NCBI GenBank assembly: GCA_964514655.1
Contig: CAZEQY010000001.1
Coordinates: 186,001-250,000 of the forward strand
DNA: 64,000 nt
Origin: SZAS-7 sp964514655
Lineage (GTDB): Bacteria; Chlamydiota; Chlamydiia; Chlamydiales; FEN-1388
Direction: 5' to 3'
The stretch's first letter is position 1. Each line of letters starts with the position of its first letter. Positions 31,971 to 40,299 of this stretch are shown in pieces. The notes beneath the pieces were generated by a model. The model worked only from the letters and a program-made list of their open reading frames with translations, was not told the DNA's origin and made no database searches. A program made the translations under genes and the position numbers.

Positions 31971-34081
31971 GAGCTCCCTCAAAAAGGTTCATAGACACTT
32001 TTTTTAGCTCCGGCGGCCCTCTTGCTTTGCAGGTAAAGGGCTTTGAAGAGCGCCACGAGCAGCGCTTGATGGCGCAGGATGTGCTCTCAGCTTTTACTGA
32101 GCAGCATCCTGCCTTTATTGAAGCCGGCACAGGAACAGGAAAAAGCCTTGCCTACCTCATTCCCGCAATACTCTGGGCAGAAGAGCACGACGAGCGCGTT
32201 GTAATCTCTACAAACACCATCGCCCTGCAAGAACAGCTCATCAATAAAGATATCCCGCTTGCCATCAAAACTCTCGGTCTTGAGACCAAATACGTACTTG
32301 CAAAGGGCATGTCAAACTACGCATGTCTACAGCGCCTAGAAGGGGCAACCGAAGAGCGCTCGCTCTTTAAAACAGACTCTGAAGATGAGATCTTTCGCAT
32401 CCACGAATGGGCAAGAACAAGCGTCGATGGCACCCGCTCTAGCTTGCCATTTTTGCCCACACATGCTGCTTGGGAACAGGTATCTGTCCAAAGCGAGGTA
32501 TGCGAAGGGCCAAAGTGCGAACATTTTAACAAATGCTTTTTCTTTCGGGCAAAACTTGAAGCCCAAAATGCAAAAATCATCGTCGTAAACCACCACCTAC
32601 TTTTTGCAGATCTTGCCCTTCGTATAGAGTCTAATAACTTTTCACAAAATGGACTTCTGCCTCTTTATAAAAGGCTTATCATCGATGAAGCTCACCACAT
32701 TGAAGATATTGCGACAGAGTATTTTGCTTCTAAGGTAAGTCGCCTTGAGCTTCTGAAAATTCTTTCGCAGCTTGGCATAGAGTTCAAGATGGGCCACCTT
32801 CGTCAAAAATGCATGAAACACAACCACCTCATGCACTACTTTGAGGAGATTTCTACACAAAGAAAATCAGCGCTATTTCTCACGGGAGAGCTCTTTGATA
32901 GCATAGGGACATTCCAAACACTCATCAACCAAACTGAGCAAAAGCAGCGTATACTCGAGCATCACCTCACACATCCTTACTGGAAAAACATTCTTGTAGC
33001 TAGAGCTTCCACCTTAGCATCGCAGCTTATCACCTTTTCAATGACCTTGCAGCAGCTTGAAAATGCAATAGTCGAATGTAAATCAGAAAGTTTTGATGAA
33101 GAGACAAAAACGCTTCGCCTCGAAATAAAAGCCCTTAGCATGCGTCTAAGCTTGGTAAGCGAAAAAATCCGCACCTTTTTTGAAGGACCAAAGTCTAAAG
33201 AAACGGTCTTTTGGATACAACAAGAGGCCCGTCTTGCAGGGCCCGAAATTCAGCTTGTCATCGCCCAGCCCGATGTTTCAGCGCTGCTTCGCAAAAACCT
33301 CTTTGACAAGATGGCAACCACAATTTTATGCAGCGCAACCCTTGCGACAAACAAAAGCTTTTCGTTCACAAAACAGCGTCTTGGCCTTCATGACCATCCT
33401 ACAACAGACGAAAAGATACACCCATCACCTTTTAACTATAAGCAGCAAGCGCTCATCGGCATACCAACAGATATGCCCTTTCCGGACAGCCCAGAGTTTA
33501 CTGTAAGCGCAACAAAAGCGATAAAAGACCTTGTAATTGCCTCTCAAGGTAATGCCTTTGTACTTTTTACTTCTTACGAATTTTTGAAAAATGTCTGGGA
33601 AGAGCTCAAGCCCTCACTCGAAGCGCAAGGATATCACGTTCTTAAGCAAGGTGACGATCATCGACACGCTCTTATAAGCCGCTTTAAGTCAAAAAATCGT
33701 TCAGTATTATTTGCTACAGACTCATTTTGGGAAGGAATTGACATCGTAGGCGATGCTTTACGCTCTGTTATCATCACAAAACTTCCCTTTCCGGTACCTA
33801 GCGACCCCATAAGTCAAGCAAGAAGCGATGTATTAGCTGCAAATGGCAAAAGCGCCTTTTTAGAGTATTCGCTTCCAAAAGCTGCTGTAAAATTCAAGCA
33901 GGGCTTTGGGCGACTCATACGCAGCAAAGAAGATAGAGGATGCTTTATCTGCCTAGACTCACGCCTACTTAAAAAGGGTTACGGAAAAATATTTTTACAA
34001 AGCCTACCCGAATGCCAAGAGGTATTTGCCTCTTTGGACACTCTAGCGGAAAAGATGGTCGATTTTTACCGGAGAAAGTAG
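31967..34081 (+). CDS. dinG: DinG-family ATP-dependent helicase
   Basis: 704 aa, superfamily 2 XPD-like helicase. Walker A 'EAGTGTGKS' near 55-63, DEAH motif 'IIDEAHHIEDIA', and C-terminal motifs 'FWEGIDIVGD' and 'KFKQGFGRLIRSKED'. Cys120, Cys179, Cys184 and Cys190 are placed like the four ligands of the iron-sulfur cluster of DinG/XPD. DinG unwinds 5'-3' at R-loops and damaged forks. Overlap with rpoD implies translational coupling, an unusual tie of a repair helicase to the sigma factor. No exonuclease domain. Confidence 0.9.
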   Translation: MRAPSKRFIDTFFSSGGPLALQVKGFEERHEQRLMAQDVLSAFTEQHPAFIEAGTGTGKSLAYLIPAILWAEEHDERVVISTNTIALQEQLINKDIPLAIKTLGLETKYVLAKGMSNYACLQRLEGATEERSLFKTDSEDEIFRIHEWARTSVDGTRSSLPFLPTHAAWEQVSVQSEVCEGPKCEHFNKCFFFRAKLEAQNAKIIVVNHHLLFADLALRIESNNFSQNGLLPLYKRLIIDEAHHIEDIATEYFASKVSRLELLKILSQLGIEFKMGHLRQKCMKHNHLMHYFEEISTQRKSALFLTGELFDSIGTFQTLINQTEQKQRILEHHLTHPYWKNILVARASTLASQLITFSMTLQQLENAIVECKSESFDEETKTLRLEIKALSMRLSLVSEKIRTFFEGPKSKETVFWIQQEARLAGPEIQLVIAQPDVSALLRKNLFDKMATTILCSATLATNKSFSFTKQRLGLHDHPTTDEKIHPSPFNYKQQALIGIPTDMPFPDSPEFTVSATKAIKDLVIASQGNAFVLFTSYEFLKNVWEELKPSLEAQGYHVLKQGDDHRHALISRFKSKNRSVLFATDSFWEGIDIVGDALRSVIITKLPFPVPSDPISQARSDVLAANGKSAFLEYSLPKAAVKFKQGFGRLIRSKEDRGCFICLDSRLLKKGYGKIFLQSLPECQEVFASLDTLAEKMVDFYRRK

Positions 34082-34089
34082 TAAACTAC

Positions 34090-34162
34090 TGGAGCGTATC
34101 GGATTCGAACCGATGGCCTCAACAATGCCATTGTTGCGCTCTACCAACTGAGCTAACGCCCC
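34090..34162 (-). tRNA. tRNA-Ala (GGC)
   Basis: On the minus strand: acceptor GGGGCGT/ACGCTCC (one G-U), D arm GCTC...GAGC, anticodon stem CAACA/TGTTG around loop ATGGCAT with anticodon GGC, T arm ATCGG-TTCGAAT-CCGAT, discriminator A. Reads GCC/GCU. Located between dinG and the aminotransferase gene; it points against both. Confidence 0.96.
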
Positions 34163-34212
34163 AAATGAATGGTAAATGGTAAGATAATTAGACTAAAAGT
34201 AGCAAGGTAAAT

Positions 34213-35373
34213 ATGTTCAATATGCTCACGCTGTTGCCGCAAGACCCAATTTATGGGATGCAAGCGATCTATAAACAGGACCCTAGAAACTCTAAAATTA
34301 ATTTAAGCATCGGCATCTGCTTGGATGATGAGGGCAAACTGCTTCGCTTTAAAGCTATTGAAGAAGCAGAACAACTGCTCTATCAAAAGAAGTTAAGTAA
34401 AGAATACCTTCCTATTACGGGCTTACAGCCATTTTGCGATAAGGCGGCAGAACTTGTTCTTGGCACTAGCGCATACAAAGATTTTTTTACATGCCAAACG
34501 GTTGGAGGCACAGGTGCGCTCTTTGTTGCTGCACATCTACTTTTAAAGGCCCAAATTAACGAGATCTTCATTTCAGAACCTTCCTGGCCTAACCACAAGC
34601 AGCTCTTTCAACAGGCAGGCTTTACAATATCAGGCTACCCATACTATAACGCTGCCACCATCTCGCTTGAATTTGATAAGCTCGTTCAGGCAATAGAAGG
34701 CATGCCGGAAGGGGCGGCAATTGTCCTTCAAGCTTCCTGCCATAACCCAACAGGCATTGACCCAAGTGCTGATGAATGGAAAACCTTAAGCCGACTTATC
34801 AAGCAAAAGAAGCTCTTTCCGATCATCGACCTTGCCTACATGGGACTAGGCGGCGGTATTGAAGAGGACACCAAATGCATTAAAACATTTATTAATGATA
34901 ATCACGACATGATTGTCTGCACAACCTTTGCCAAAAGCATGGGACTCTATAATGACCGTCTTGGCTTTATGAGCATCAGAACATCTAAGGCAAGTCTTGA
35001 CATAGTAGCAAGCCACATTCGCTCAATCATCCGTACATGCTATAGCTCACCTCCTGCAGTTGGCGCCCACCTTGCAAACATAGTCCTGGGAGATAACAGC
35101 CTATGGCTAGAAGAACTTAAAGTAGCAAGAGAGCGACTAGAAAACTCGCGCATCATGCTCTATAACGCCCTCAAAAAGCATGGCTGCAAAATCGGCTACA
35201 AGCACATCTTAGACACAAAAGGGCTCTTTTGCCTGCTAGACATATCTCCAGAAGGAGTAAATCGCCTTGCAAATGAATTTGGCATCTATATAGCCCTAGA
35301 TGGCAGAATTTCTCTTGCCGCAGTAACAAAAGAAAACGTTGAAGCTATTGCTATGGGCATTTCAGCACTATGA
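34213..35373 (+). CDS. tyrB: Aspartate/aromatic aminotransferase
   Basis: 386 aa, fold type I PLP enzyme of the AspC/TyrB subgroup: transfers amino groups between aspartate or aromatic amino acids and 2-oxoglutarate. PLP-site motifs: 'VLQASCHNPTGIDPS', 'PIIDLAYMGLGGG', and the lysine in 'TTFAKSMGLYNDRLGFM'. AAGG lies 6-9 bases before the ATG. Stop overlaps mreC by 4 bases (ATGA). I choose tyrB because in C. trachomatis an aromatic aminotransferase gene is next to an mreC-like gene (from memory); aspC is equally possible by sequence. Confidence 0.85.
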   Translation: MFNMLTLLPQDPIYGMQAIYKQDPRNSKINLSIGICLDDEGKLLRFKAIEEAEQLLYQKKLSKEYLPITGLQPFCDKAAELVLGTSAYKDFFTCQTVGGTGALFVAAHLLLKAQINEIFISEPSWPNHKQLFQQAGFTISGYPYYNAATISLEFDKLVQAIEGMPEGAAIVLQASCHNPTGIDPSADEWKTLSRLIKQKKLFPIIDLAYMGLGGGIEEDTKCIKTFINDNHDMIVCTTFAKSMGLYNDRLGFMSIRTSKASLDIVASHIRSIIRTCYSSPPAVGAHLANIVLGDNSLWLEELKVARERLENSRIMLYNALKKHGCKIGYKHILDTKGLFCLLDISPEGVNRLANEFGIYIALDGRISLAAVTKENVEAIAMGISAL

Positions 35374-36395
35374 AGAGAAAAACCTATCCGGTCATATTTA
35401 TCCCGCTTATCTTAGCTCTTGGCTGCATGTCTCTTCCATCTGCTTTTAACCTCAAGCTACAAAATGCTCTTGCAGAGAAGACCCTTTTTCTTACGCGCGC
35501 CTTTAAAAAAAAGAAAGCCCCGAGCGCATCAGAGCACGTGCAAGAATGGCTTGATTATAGGCACGAAAAGCATCTATCTGCAGCTTTTACAGCATCCTCT
35601 CTTTCTCCATTTACGATACACCAAGATGCTCCCAAAAAGGACTATGTCATTGCCCAAGTGCTCTATCGCAATACAAGTCGCTGGAATAACTCGCTATGGA
35701 TAAATATGGGCTCAAGTGATAGCCCCCACATCAAAAAAAATAGCCCCGTACTTTCTGGAGATTCCGTAATCGGTGTTATCGACTATGTAGGCAAAAACTC
35801 AAGTTGCGTGCAGCTGATAACAGATGCCCGCCTTTCATGCAGCGCCCGCGTTGTAAGGGGCGTTCATGATCGCACGCTAGCACATGCCCTACAAGTGCTT
35901 CAAAAAGCTGTAGAAGACGAAAAGCTTACCTTTCGTACTGATGATGAAAAAAAGGCCTTTTTGTGGATTATAGAAGATGTCCAGCAGCTAAAAATGCTGC
36001 CAAAAGAGCCTGAATTTCTTGCAAAAGGTGTTCTTCAGGGAACGCACGACTCACTCCTTCTAAAAGGAACGGGATTTAACTACGATTTTAGCGATGAATA
36101 CGGCCCCGGACGCGATCTTAGAACAGGAGCAATACTACAGGTTGGAGATCTTTTAGTTACTACAGGTATGGACGGAATATTTCCGGAAGGATTAAAGGTC
36201 GCAAGCGTTCAATCAATTATGCCCCTTACAGAAGGGGCATTTGCGTATGAACTATTGGCTACTTTGACGGCAGGTGACCTTGCCACACTTGACTTTGTCA
36301 CCATCTTGCCGCCACAGAACTTTGATGCCAATGCGTTACCTACACAGGTCGATCTCATTCTCGACCAGCTTAAGGAACAGGCACCGAAAGCGTAA
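35370..36395 (+). CDS. mreC: Rod shape-determining protein MreC
   Basis: 341 aa. A short cytoplasmic start and one hydrophobic segment (about 7-25), then coiled-coil and beta-rich periplasmic parts with 'GDSVIGVIDYVGKNSSCVQLITD' and 'LVTTGMDGIFPEGLKVASV', which are standard MreC positions. MreC links MreB filaments to peptidoglycan synthesis; in Chlamydiae MreB organises division rather than rod growth. Translation is coupled to the aminotransferase. It converges with the propeller gene, overlapping by 26 bases. Confidence 0.9.
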   Translation: MKRKTYPVIFIPLILALGCMSLPSAFNLKLQNALAEKTLFLTRAFKKKKAPSASEHVQEWLDYRHEKHLSAAFTASSLSPFTIHQDAPKKDYVIAQVLYRNTSRWNNSLWINMGSSDSPHIKKNSPVLSGDSVIGVIDYVGKNSSCVQLITDARLSCSARVVRGVHDRTLAHALQVLQKAVEDEKLTFRTDDEKKAFLWIIEDVQQLKMLPKEPEFLAKGVLQGTHDSLLLKGTGFNYDFSDEYGPGRDLRTGAILQVGDLLVTTGMDGIFPEGLKVASVQSIMPLTEGAFAYELLATLTAGDLATLDFVTILPPQNFDANALPTQVDLILDQLKEQAPKA

Positions 36396-37842
36396 CTATA
36401 CCGTTGACCGGAAAGAGGTTATAAACACCTTGGCCAACAAATACTTTTCCATCAGCAACCGTAAGGGGCGCTGCATTAAAGGTCACAAACGGTGTGCCAT
36501 AAAGTATGCCAAGCTGAACACCACTCTTTGCATCAAGGCTACGAATATCCCCTTGCGCATTAGTGTGGTACACAACGCCATTTGCTTCTGTAAGAGAAGC
36601 TATTGTAGAACAAGTAGTTTCATCCTTCCACTTTACCTTTCCGGTAGATGGATCTAGCGCCTTGATCACTGTCTTTGTACCAGAAATAAGCGCATCATAG
36701 AACATCTCTTGGGCAAGTTCATTACAGTTGTCGATATTCGCTTGAACTACTGTAGGCCCTGTAAGGCTTCCTGAAAGATCTTCATTGCATATAGCAAAGA
36801 TCGTATCGCAGTTTACTGCAGCGCTTGGATTTCCAACGCGGGAACCTGTTTTAGAAATTACTGTCTTCCATACAGACTTTCCTGAGCTTCGCTCAAAGGT
36901 TCTATAGACGCCATCTTTTCCACATACGCCTACTAGATCTTTTGATGCGTGGCTAGCACTTGCGTGCATCGAGCGGTGAGCTGAAAAGAGGTTAGGGCTT
37001 GCTCCCACATCCTTATCTTGGCCTGTTGGGTTTACAAAGCCAAATACATCATTTTTAACAAACTGGCGAGCCCACTTGATTTTGCCAGTTTTATAGTGAA
37101 TAGCAAGAAGAGAGTCGCTTAGTTTTGCAGCAGGAAACGATACTGTGTTGCTTGTTCCAACAAAAAGGAGCTTTCGTTTTTTATCGATAGCAGGTGTTGA
37201 CCAAAAACCCACTCCATAACCTTCTGCAGGAGTGCTTGGCACCAATGTCCACGCCTGAACGCCGGTATCTGCATAAAAGGCATTAAGGCTACCGCGAACG
37301 TTTACTCCAAGAACGCTAGCTTCAGCATAATCGTCGCAAGAAACGCCGATGATTACTAAGTTATCAACAATTACAGGTGAATCATGCACTGTAGCATAGC
37401 CCGTACTTTGAGCAACAGAATCAATAACAGAAGTCCAAAAAGCAGTATTAAAGTTTGACTTATCCAGCGCATGCAAAACAAGATCAATCGTTGCAACATA
37501 CACTGTGGTACTTGTTACAAGTGGTGAAGATTCAATTGGCGCCCCAAGATTTACTTGCTGAAGGATAGCTCCAGTTGTAGCATCTGCCGCATACAGATTA
37601 CCCCCGATATCGCCGTAGTAGACGATACCATTTTCATACGTAGGAGATGACTGTACAGAATTACCAGAATTGCCCCATAGCGTCGCTAAATATGCCACAT
37701 TATCCGTATTTATAACCTCTTCACAGGGGTTAGTACGTGTGTTTTTGTGGTCGTGATTAAGCGTGCGCCAGTTGCAGTCTGCTGACAACGACACTATGCC
37801 TAAGATCGCAACTAGTGCGAGTGATTTTTTAAAAGTACTCAT
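36370..37842 (-). CDS. Secreted PQQ-type beta-propeller protein, 490 aa
   Basis: A signal peptide (1-21) precedes a beta-propeller with repeated W-docking blades: 'YYGDIGGNLYAADATTGAIL', 'VHALDK', 'GSLNAFYADTGVQAWTL', 'AIHYKTGKIKWARQFVK', 'KALDPSTGKVKWKDET', 'DIRSLDAKSGVQLG'. This is the quinoprotein/polyvinyl-alcohol-dehydrogenase-like fold. Whether it binds PQQ or is a structural propeller is not known; no PQQ synthesis genes are in the window. It follows the Cys-rich hydrolase-like gene by 27 bases and ends with a similar SVxVP C-terminus. An oxidised-polymer role by analogy with PVA dehydrogenase/hydrolase pairs is speculative. Confidence 0.8.
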   Translation of the reverse strand: MSTFKKSLALVAILGIVSLSADCNWRTLNHDHKNTRTNPCEEVINTDNVAYLATLWGNSGNSVQSSPTYENGIVYYGDIGGNLYAADATTGAILQQVNLGAPIESSPLVTSTTVYVATIDLVLHALDKSNFNTAFWTSVIDSVAQSTGYATVHDSPVIVDNLVIIGVSCDDYAEASVLGVNVRGSLNAFYADTGVQAWTLVPSTPAEGYGVGFWSTPAIDKKRKLLFVGTSNTVSFPAAKLSDSLLAIHYKTGKIKWARQFVKNDVFGFVNPTGQDKDVGASPNLFSAHRSMHASASHASKDLVGVCGKDGVYRTFERSSGKSVWKTVISKTGSRVGNPSAAVNCDTIFAICNEDLSGSLTGPTVVQANIDNCNELAQEMFYDALISGTKTVIKALDPSTGKVKWKDETTCSTIASLTEANGVVYHTNAQGDIRSLDAKSGVQLGILYGTPFVTFNAAPLTVADGKVFVGQGVYNLFPVNGIVTLSVPVP

Positions 37843-37869
37843 TTGTTTTACCTTCTCTAAGTGAATGGT

Positions 37870-39180
37870 TTATGGTACAGATACAGAACATGGTATAAAT
37901 GGCTCCGGCTTTACAAGCGGACACACACAGCATCCTCTATCTGGAACATCAATAAAGCAAGGAAATTCTTTAGCCGTTATAAATCTTTGAAGCACGTTGT
38001 TAAATTGCTTATAAGCAGTAATCTCAAGTTCATTGCCTTTGCCATTGAACTTAGCAAGTTTTGAGTGCTTGATATGATGGTTAAGGAAAATTCCAGCGCC
38101 ATTTGGAATCTGCTCATCGATTGTACCGATGCAGATAAGTGTCTTTGCACGAATTAGAGGAAGCAGTGGGCGTAAGTCCTGTGTCAAGGCATTAAAGATA
38201 ATATTTTGAAACACGCCATTAAACACAAGCTGAGTAGCAGCTTGCGCACCTTGATCTTCTGCATTGCCTAAGTCTTTTTGGCATGGCTCATTAAATACTG
38301 TCAATGGAAGATTCCACCTAAAGTAGTTGTATGCTGTTTGATTGATACATTCATCGAATAAATCGCCTACAGAAGTTGCAAAGCAGTATTCATCTTCACA
38401 ACCCATTAGATCAAATTGACTAATCAAGCTGCTGTATGTGAACGCAGGATAGGGCCAGCAGATAGGCTGACAGTTAGCAATATCGCAGCACGCACCTGAT
38501 GTGTTGCAAGGAATTGAAGGATCGCAAGTTGGATCAACTGCACAGTCACTTACAACATATAGTCCTGGGCTGCTATTAATAAGCACAAGCTTTGACACCT
38601 GAGATGGATATGTAGTTGCATATACGATACCGATAGAGCCACCTACAGCATTACCAACAAGGACGATGTTTTTTGTTACGTTAAGAGCAGGATCCTGGAG
38701 CATAGCGAAAATGTCGTTAGCAAATAGCTGGTGAGTGTAGTGGATTGAGTTTGGATCAGTAGCTTCCGATCTTCCTGTACCGCGTAGGTCGATTGCAATT
38801 GTGCGGTAGCATTTAGAAAATTCTTCTTGCTGGCAGCGCCATGCATCGCTAGTACCTTCTAGAGGGGGAATAAATACGATTGTGGGGCTGTGTTCATCAC
38901 CTTCTCCCTGGAGTCTATAGTAGAGGTTAGCTCCCGGCACGAATTCTGTTGATGCTGAGCATGTATTTGGGTCGAAAAGTGACTCATATCTATCAGGGAC
39001 AAAAATGCATCCTTCTTGCACAAAAGCATTTGAGCTACACACCTTGCAGCATTGTGAAGAATGTTCGCCACACTCTATAGTACACTTGCACTCATGTTTG
39101 GAACTGGCAGCTAAGCTCGTGGAAAATGAAACAGCAAAGAGTAGAGCAAGACCAGCAGCAAAACTTTTCAGGCAATCCAT
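37870..39180 (-). CDS. Secreted Cys-rich alpha/beta-hydrolase-fold protein with inactivated catalytic triad
   Basis: 436 aa with signal peptide (about 1-24). The fold is clear: oxyanion strand 'TIVFIPPLEGTSDAW', 'IDLRGTGRS', nucleophile elbow, and 'KLVLINSS'. The elbow, normally GxSxG, reads GNAVGG with Ala178 in the Ser place. The acid is kept (D355 in GTIDEQIP), but the catalytic His position aligns with N383 (GKGNELE). Classical hydrolysis is therefore not expected. About 26 Cys occur, clustered at the N-terminus, in an insert near residues 210-245 and at the C-terminus, suggesting disulfide cross-linking in the envelope. GGAG lies before the ATG. Binding or structural role is inferred. 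Confidence 0.82.
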   Translation of the reverse strand: MDCLKSFAAGLALLFAVSFSTSLAASSKHECKCTIECGEHSSQCCKVCSSNAFVQEGCIFVPDRYESLFDPNTCSASTEFVPGANLYYRLQGEGDEHSPTIVFIPPLEGTSDAWRCQQEEFSKCYRTIAIDLRGTGRSEATDPNSIHYTHQLFANDIFAMLQDPALNVTKNIVLVGNAVGGSIGIVYATTYPSQVSKLVLINSSPGLYVVSDCAVDPTCDPSIPCNTSGACCDIANCQPICWPYPAFTYSSLISQFDLMGCEDEYCFATSVGDLFDECINQTAYNYFRWNLPLTVFNEPCQKDLGNAEDQGAQAATQLVFNGVFQNIIFNALTQDLRPLLPLIRAKTLICIGTIDEQIPNGAGIFLNHHIKHSKLAKFNGKGNELEITAYKQFNNVLQRFITAKEFPCFIDVPDRGCCVCPLVKPEPFIPCSVSVP

Positions 39181-39210
39181 ACGTTCTCCTAAATTTTTGA
39201 TGTAAACTCG

Positions 39211-39239
39211 AACGTAATCTAGAGTTTTTTATTTGTCAA
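39211..39239 (-). promoter_or_regulatory. Putative promoter of the pseudo-hydrolase/propeller operon
   Basis: On the minus strand a perfect TTGACA (39239-39234, overlapping the last codons of pepP) is 17 bases from TACGTT (39216-39211). The -35 is consensus and the -10 poor, which is often seen in regulated promoters. Start near 39204 gives a 24-base leader with GGAGA. Confidence 0.4.
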
Positions 39240-40299
39240 TAGCCTTAATTAAAATTTTGGATTTGGGATAGCAAGATGTGAGGTTGCAATGGCCATCTTT
39301 TGTCACAAGCACCATATCTTCTAATCGGACGCCGCCAACTTCGGGAAGGTAAATGCCAGGCTCAACAGTCACGCACATGCCGGCTTCAAGAATGCATGCA
39401 TCTTTAGCGGCACTTAAGTAGGGATATTCGTGAGTTTCTAGACCAATTCCATGACCAAGCCCATGCAGGTAGTTACTGCCATATCCTGCTTTTTGAATTA
39501 TTTTTTTGGAAAGATTGTAAACCTCGTGTGTCGTTACACCCGGTTTAATAGCACGCACACATTTTGTCTGAGCTTCAAGAACGATGTCGTATATTTGCTC
39601 CACCTTTGGTTGAGGCTTCCCATAAAAAAAGACGCGCGTCATATCTGAAGCATAGCCATCAACGACAACTCCAATATCTACTAAAACAGTGTCTCGAGGC
39701 TGGAGTTTTGTTCCGGCAGCCCTGTAGTGCGGCATGGAGGAATTTTTTCCAAAGGCAATGATAGATTCAAAAGAGAGTGCTTCCCCACCATTTGCAAGCC
39801 AAAAAAGCTGAAGCTCCTTTGCTACAGCTTCTTCTGTAACTCCCGTTCGGAGCATGCTTTTTACAAAATCAAAGCCGTCGCAGCATAGAGTTACAGCCTT
39901 TTGCATTTTTTTGACTTCTGCAGGCTCCTTAATCGCACGAATTTTTTGCATAGGAAACTCTAATGGCACAAGCGATCCAGAAAACTCGCTCACATAGCGT
40001 ACATATGCCCCATAGGTAAGAGTGTCCTGGCTAAAGCCTATTTTTTTGCTTTTTGCCAAAAAGGCTGAAAGCGCCTGGGAAGATGCTTGGAGCACTGTAA
40101 GAGGTGCCTCATTTGAACATCGCTCAAAATAGCGGCTATCAACGATAAGCACGGCCTTATTTTTGGTAATAGCAATAGTGCCAACGCTGAGGTGCATTCC
40201 TGATAGGTAATAAAGATCGATTGGATCTGTAACCACAAGTGCATCTACACCCCATTCAGAAAGCGCTTTTTGCACTCTTTTAATACGTTTTAGGCTCAT
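39229..40299 (-). CDS. pepP: Xaa-Pro aminopeptidase (M24)
   Basis: 356 aa metallopeptidase that removes N-terminal residues before proline. Metal ligands: Asp in 'VLVDIGVVVDGYASDMTRVF', His in 'LHGLGHGIGLETHEYP', Glu in 'VTVEPGIYLPEVGGVRLEDMV'. The N-terminal creatinase-like domain is reduced (about 130 aa). ATG overlaps the mutL stop (ATGA). mutL-pepP pairing is also found in Chlamydia. Confidence 0.93.
   Translation of the reverse strand: MSLKRIKRVQKALSEWGVDALVVTDPIDLYYLSGMHLSVGTIAITKNKAVLIVDSRYFERCSNEAPLTVLQASSQALSAFLAKSKKIGFSQDTLTYGAYVRYVSEFSGSLVPLEFPMQKIRAIKEPAEVKKMQKAVTLCCDGFDFVKSMLRTGVTEEAVAKELQLFWLANGGEALSFESIIAFGKNSSMPHYRAAGTKLQPRDTVLVDIGVVVDGYASDMTRVFFYGKPQPKVEQIYDIVLEAQTKCVRAIKPGVTTHEVYNLSKKIIQKAGYGSNYLHGLGHGIGLETHEYPYLSAAKDACILEAGMCVTVEPGIYLPEVGGVRLEDMVLVTKDGHCNLTSCYPKSKILIKAIDK

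Noticed and set aside
36370..39180. Complete polyvinyl-alcohol degradation pair
   Set aside because: The propeller/hydrolase order is suggestive, but the hydrolase lacks its catalytic Ser and His, so the pathway is not supported.
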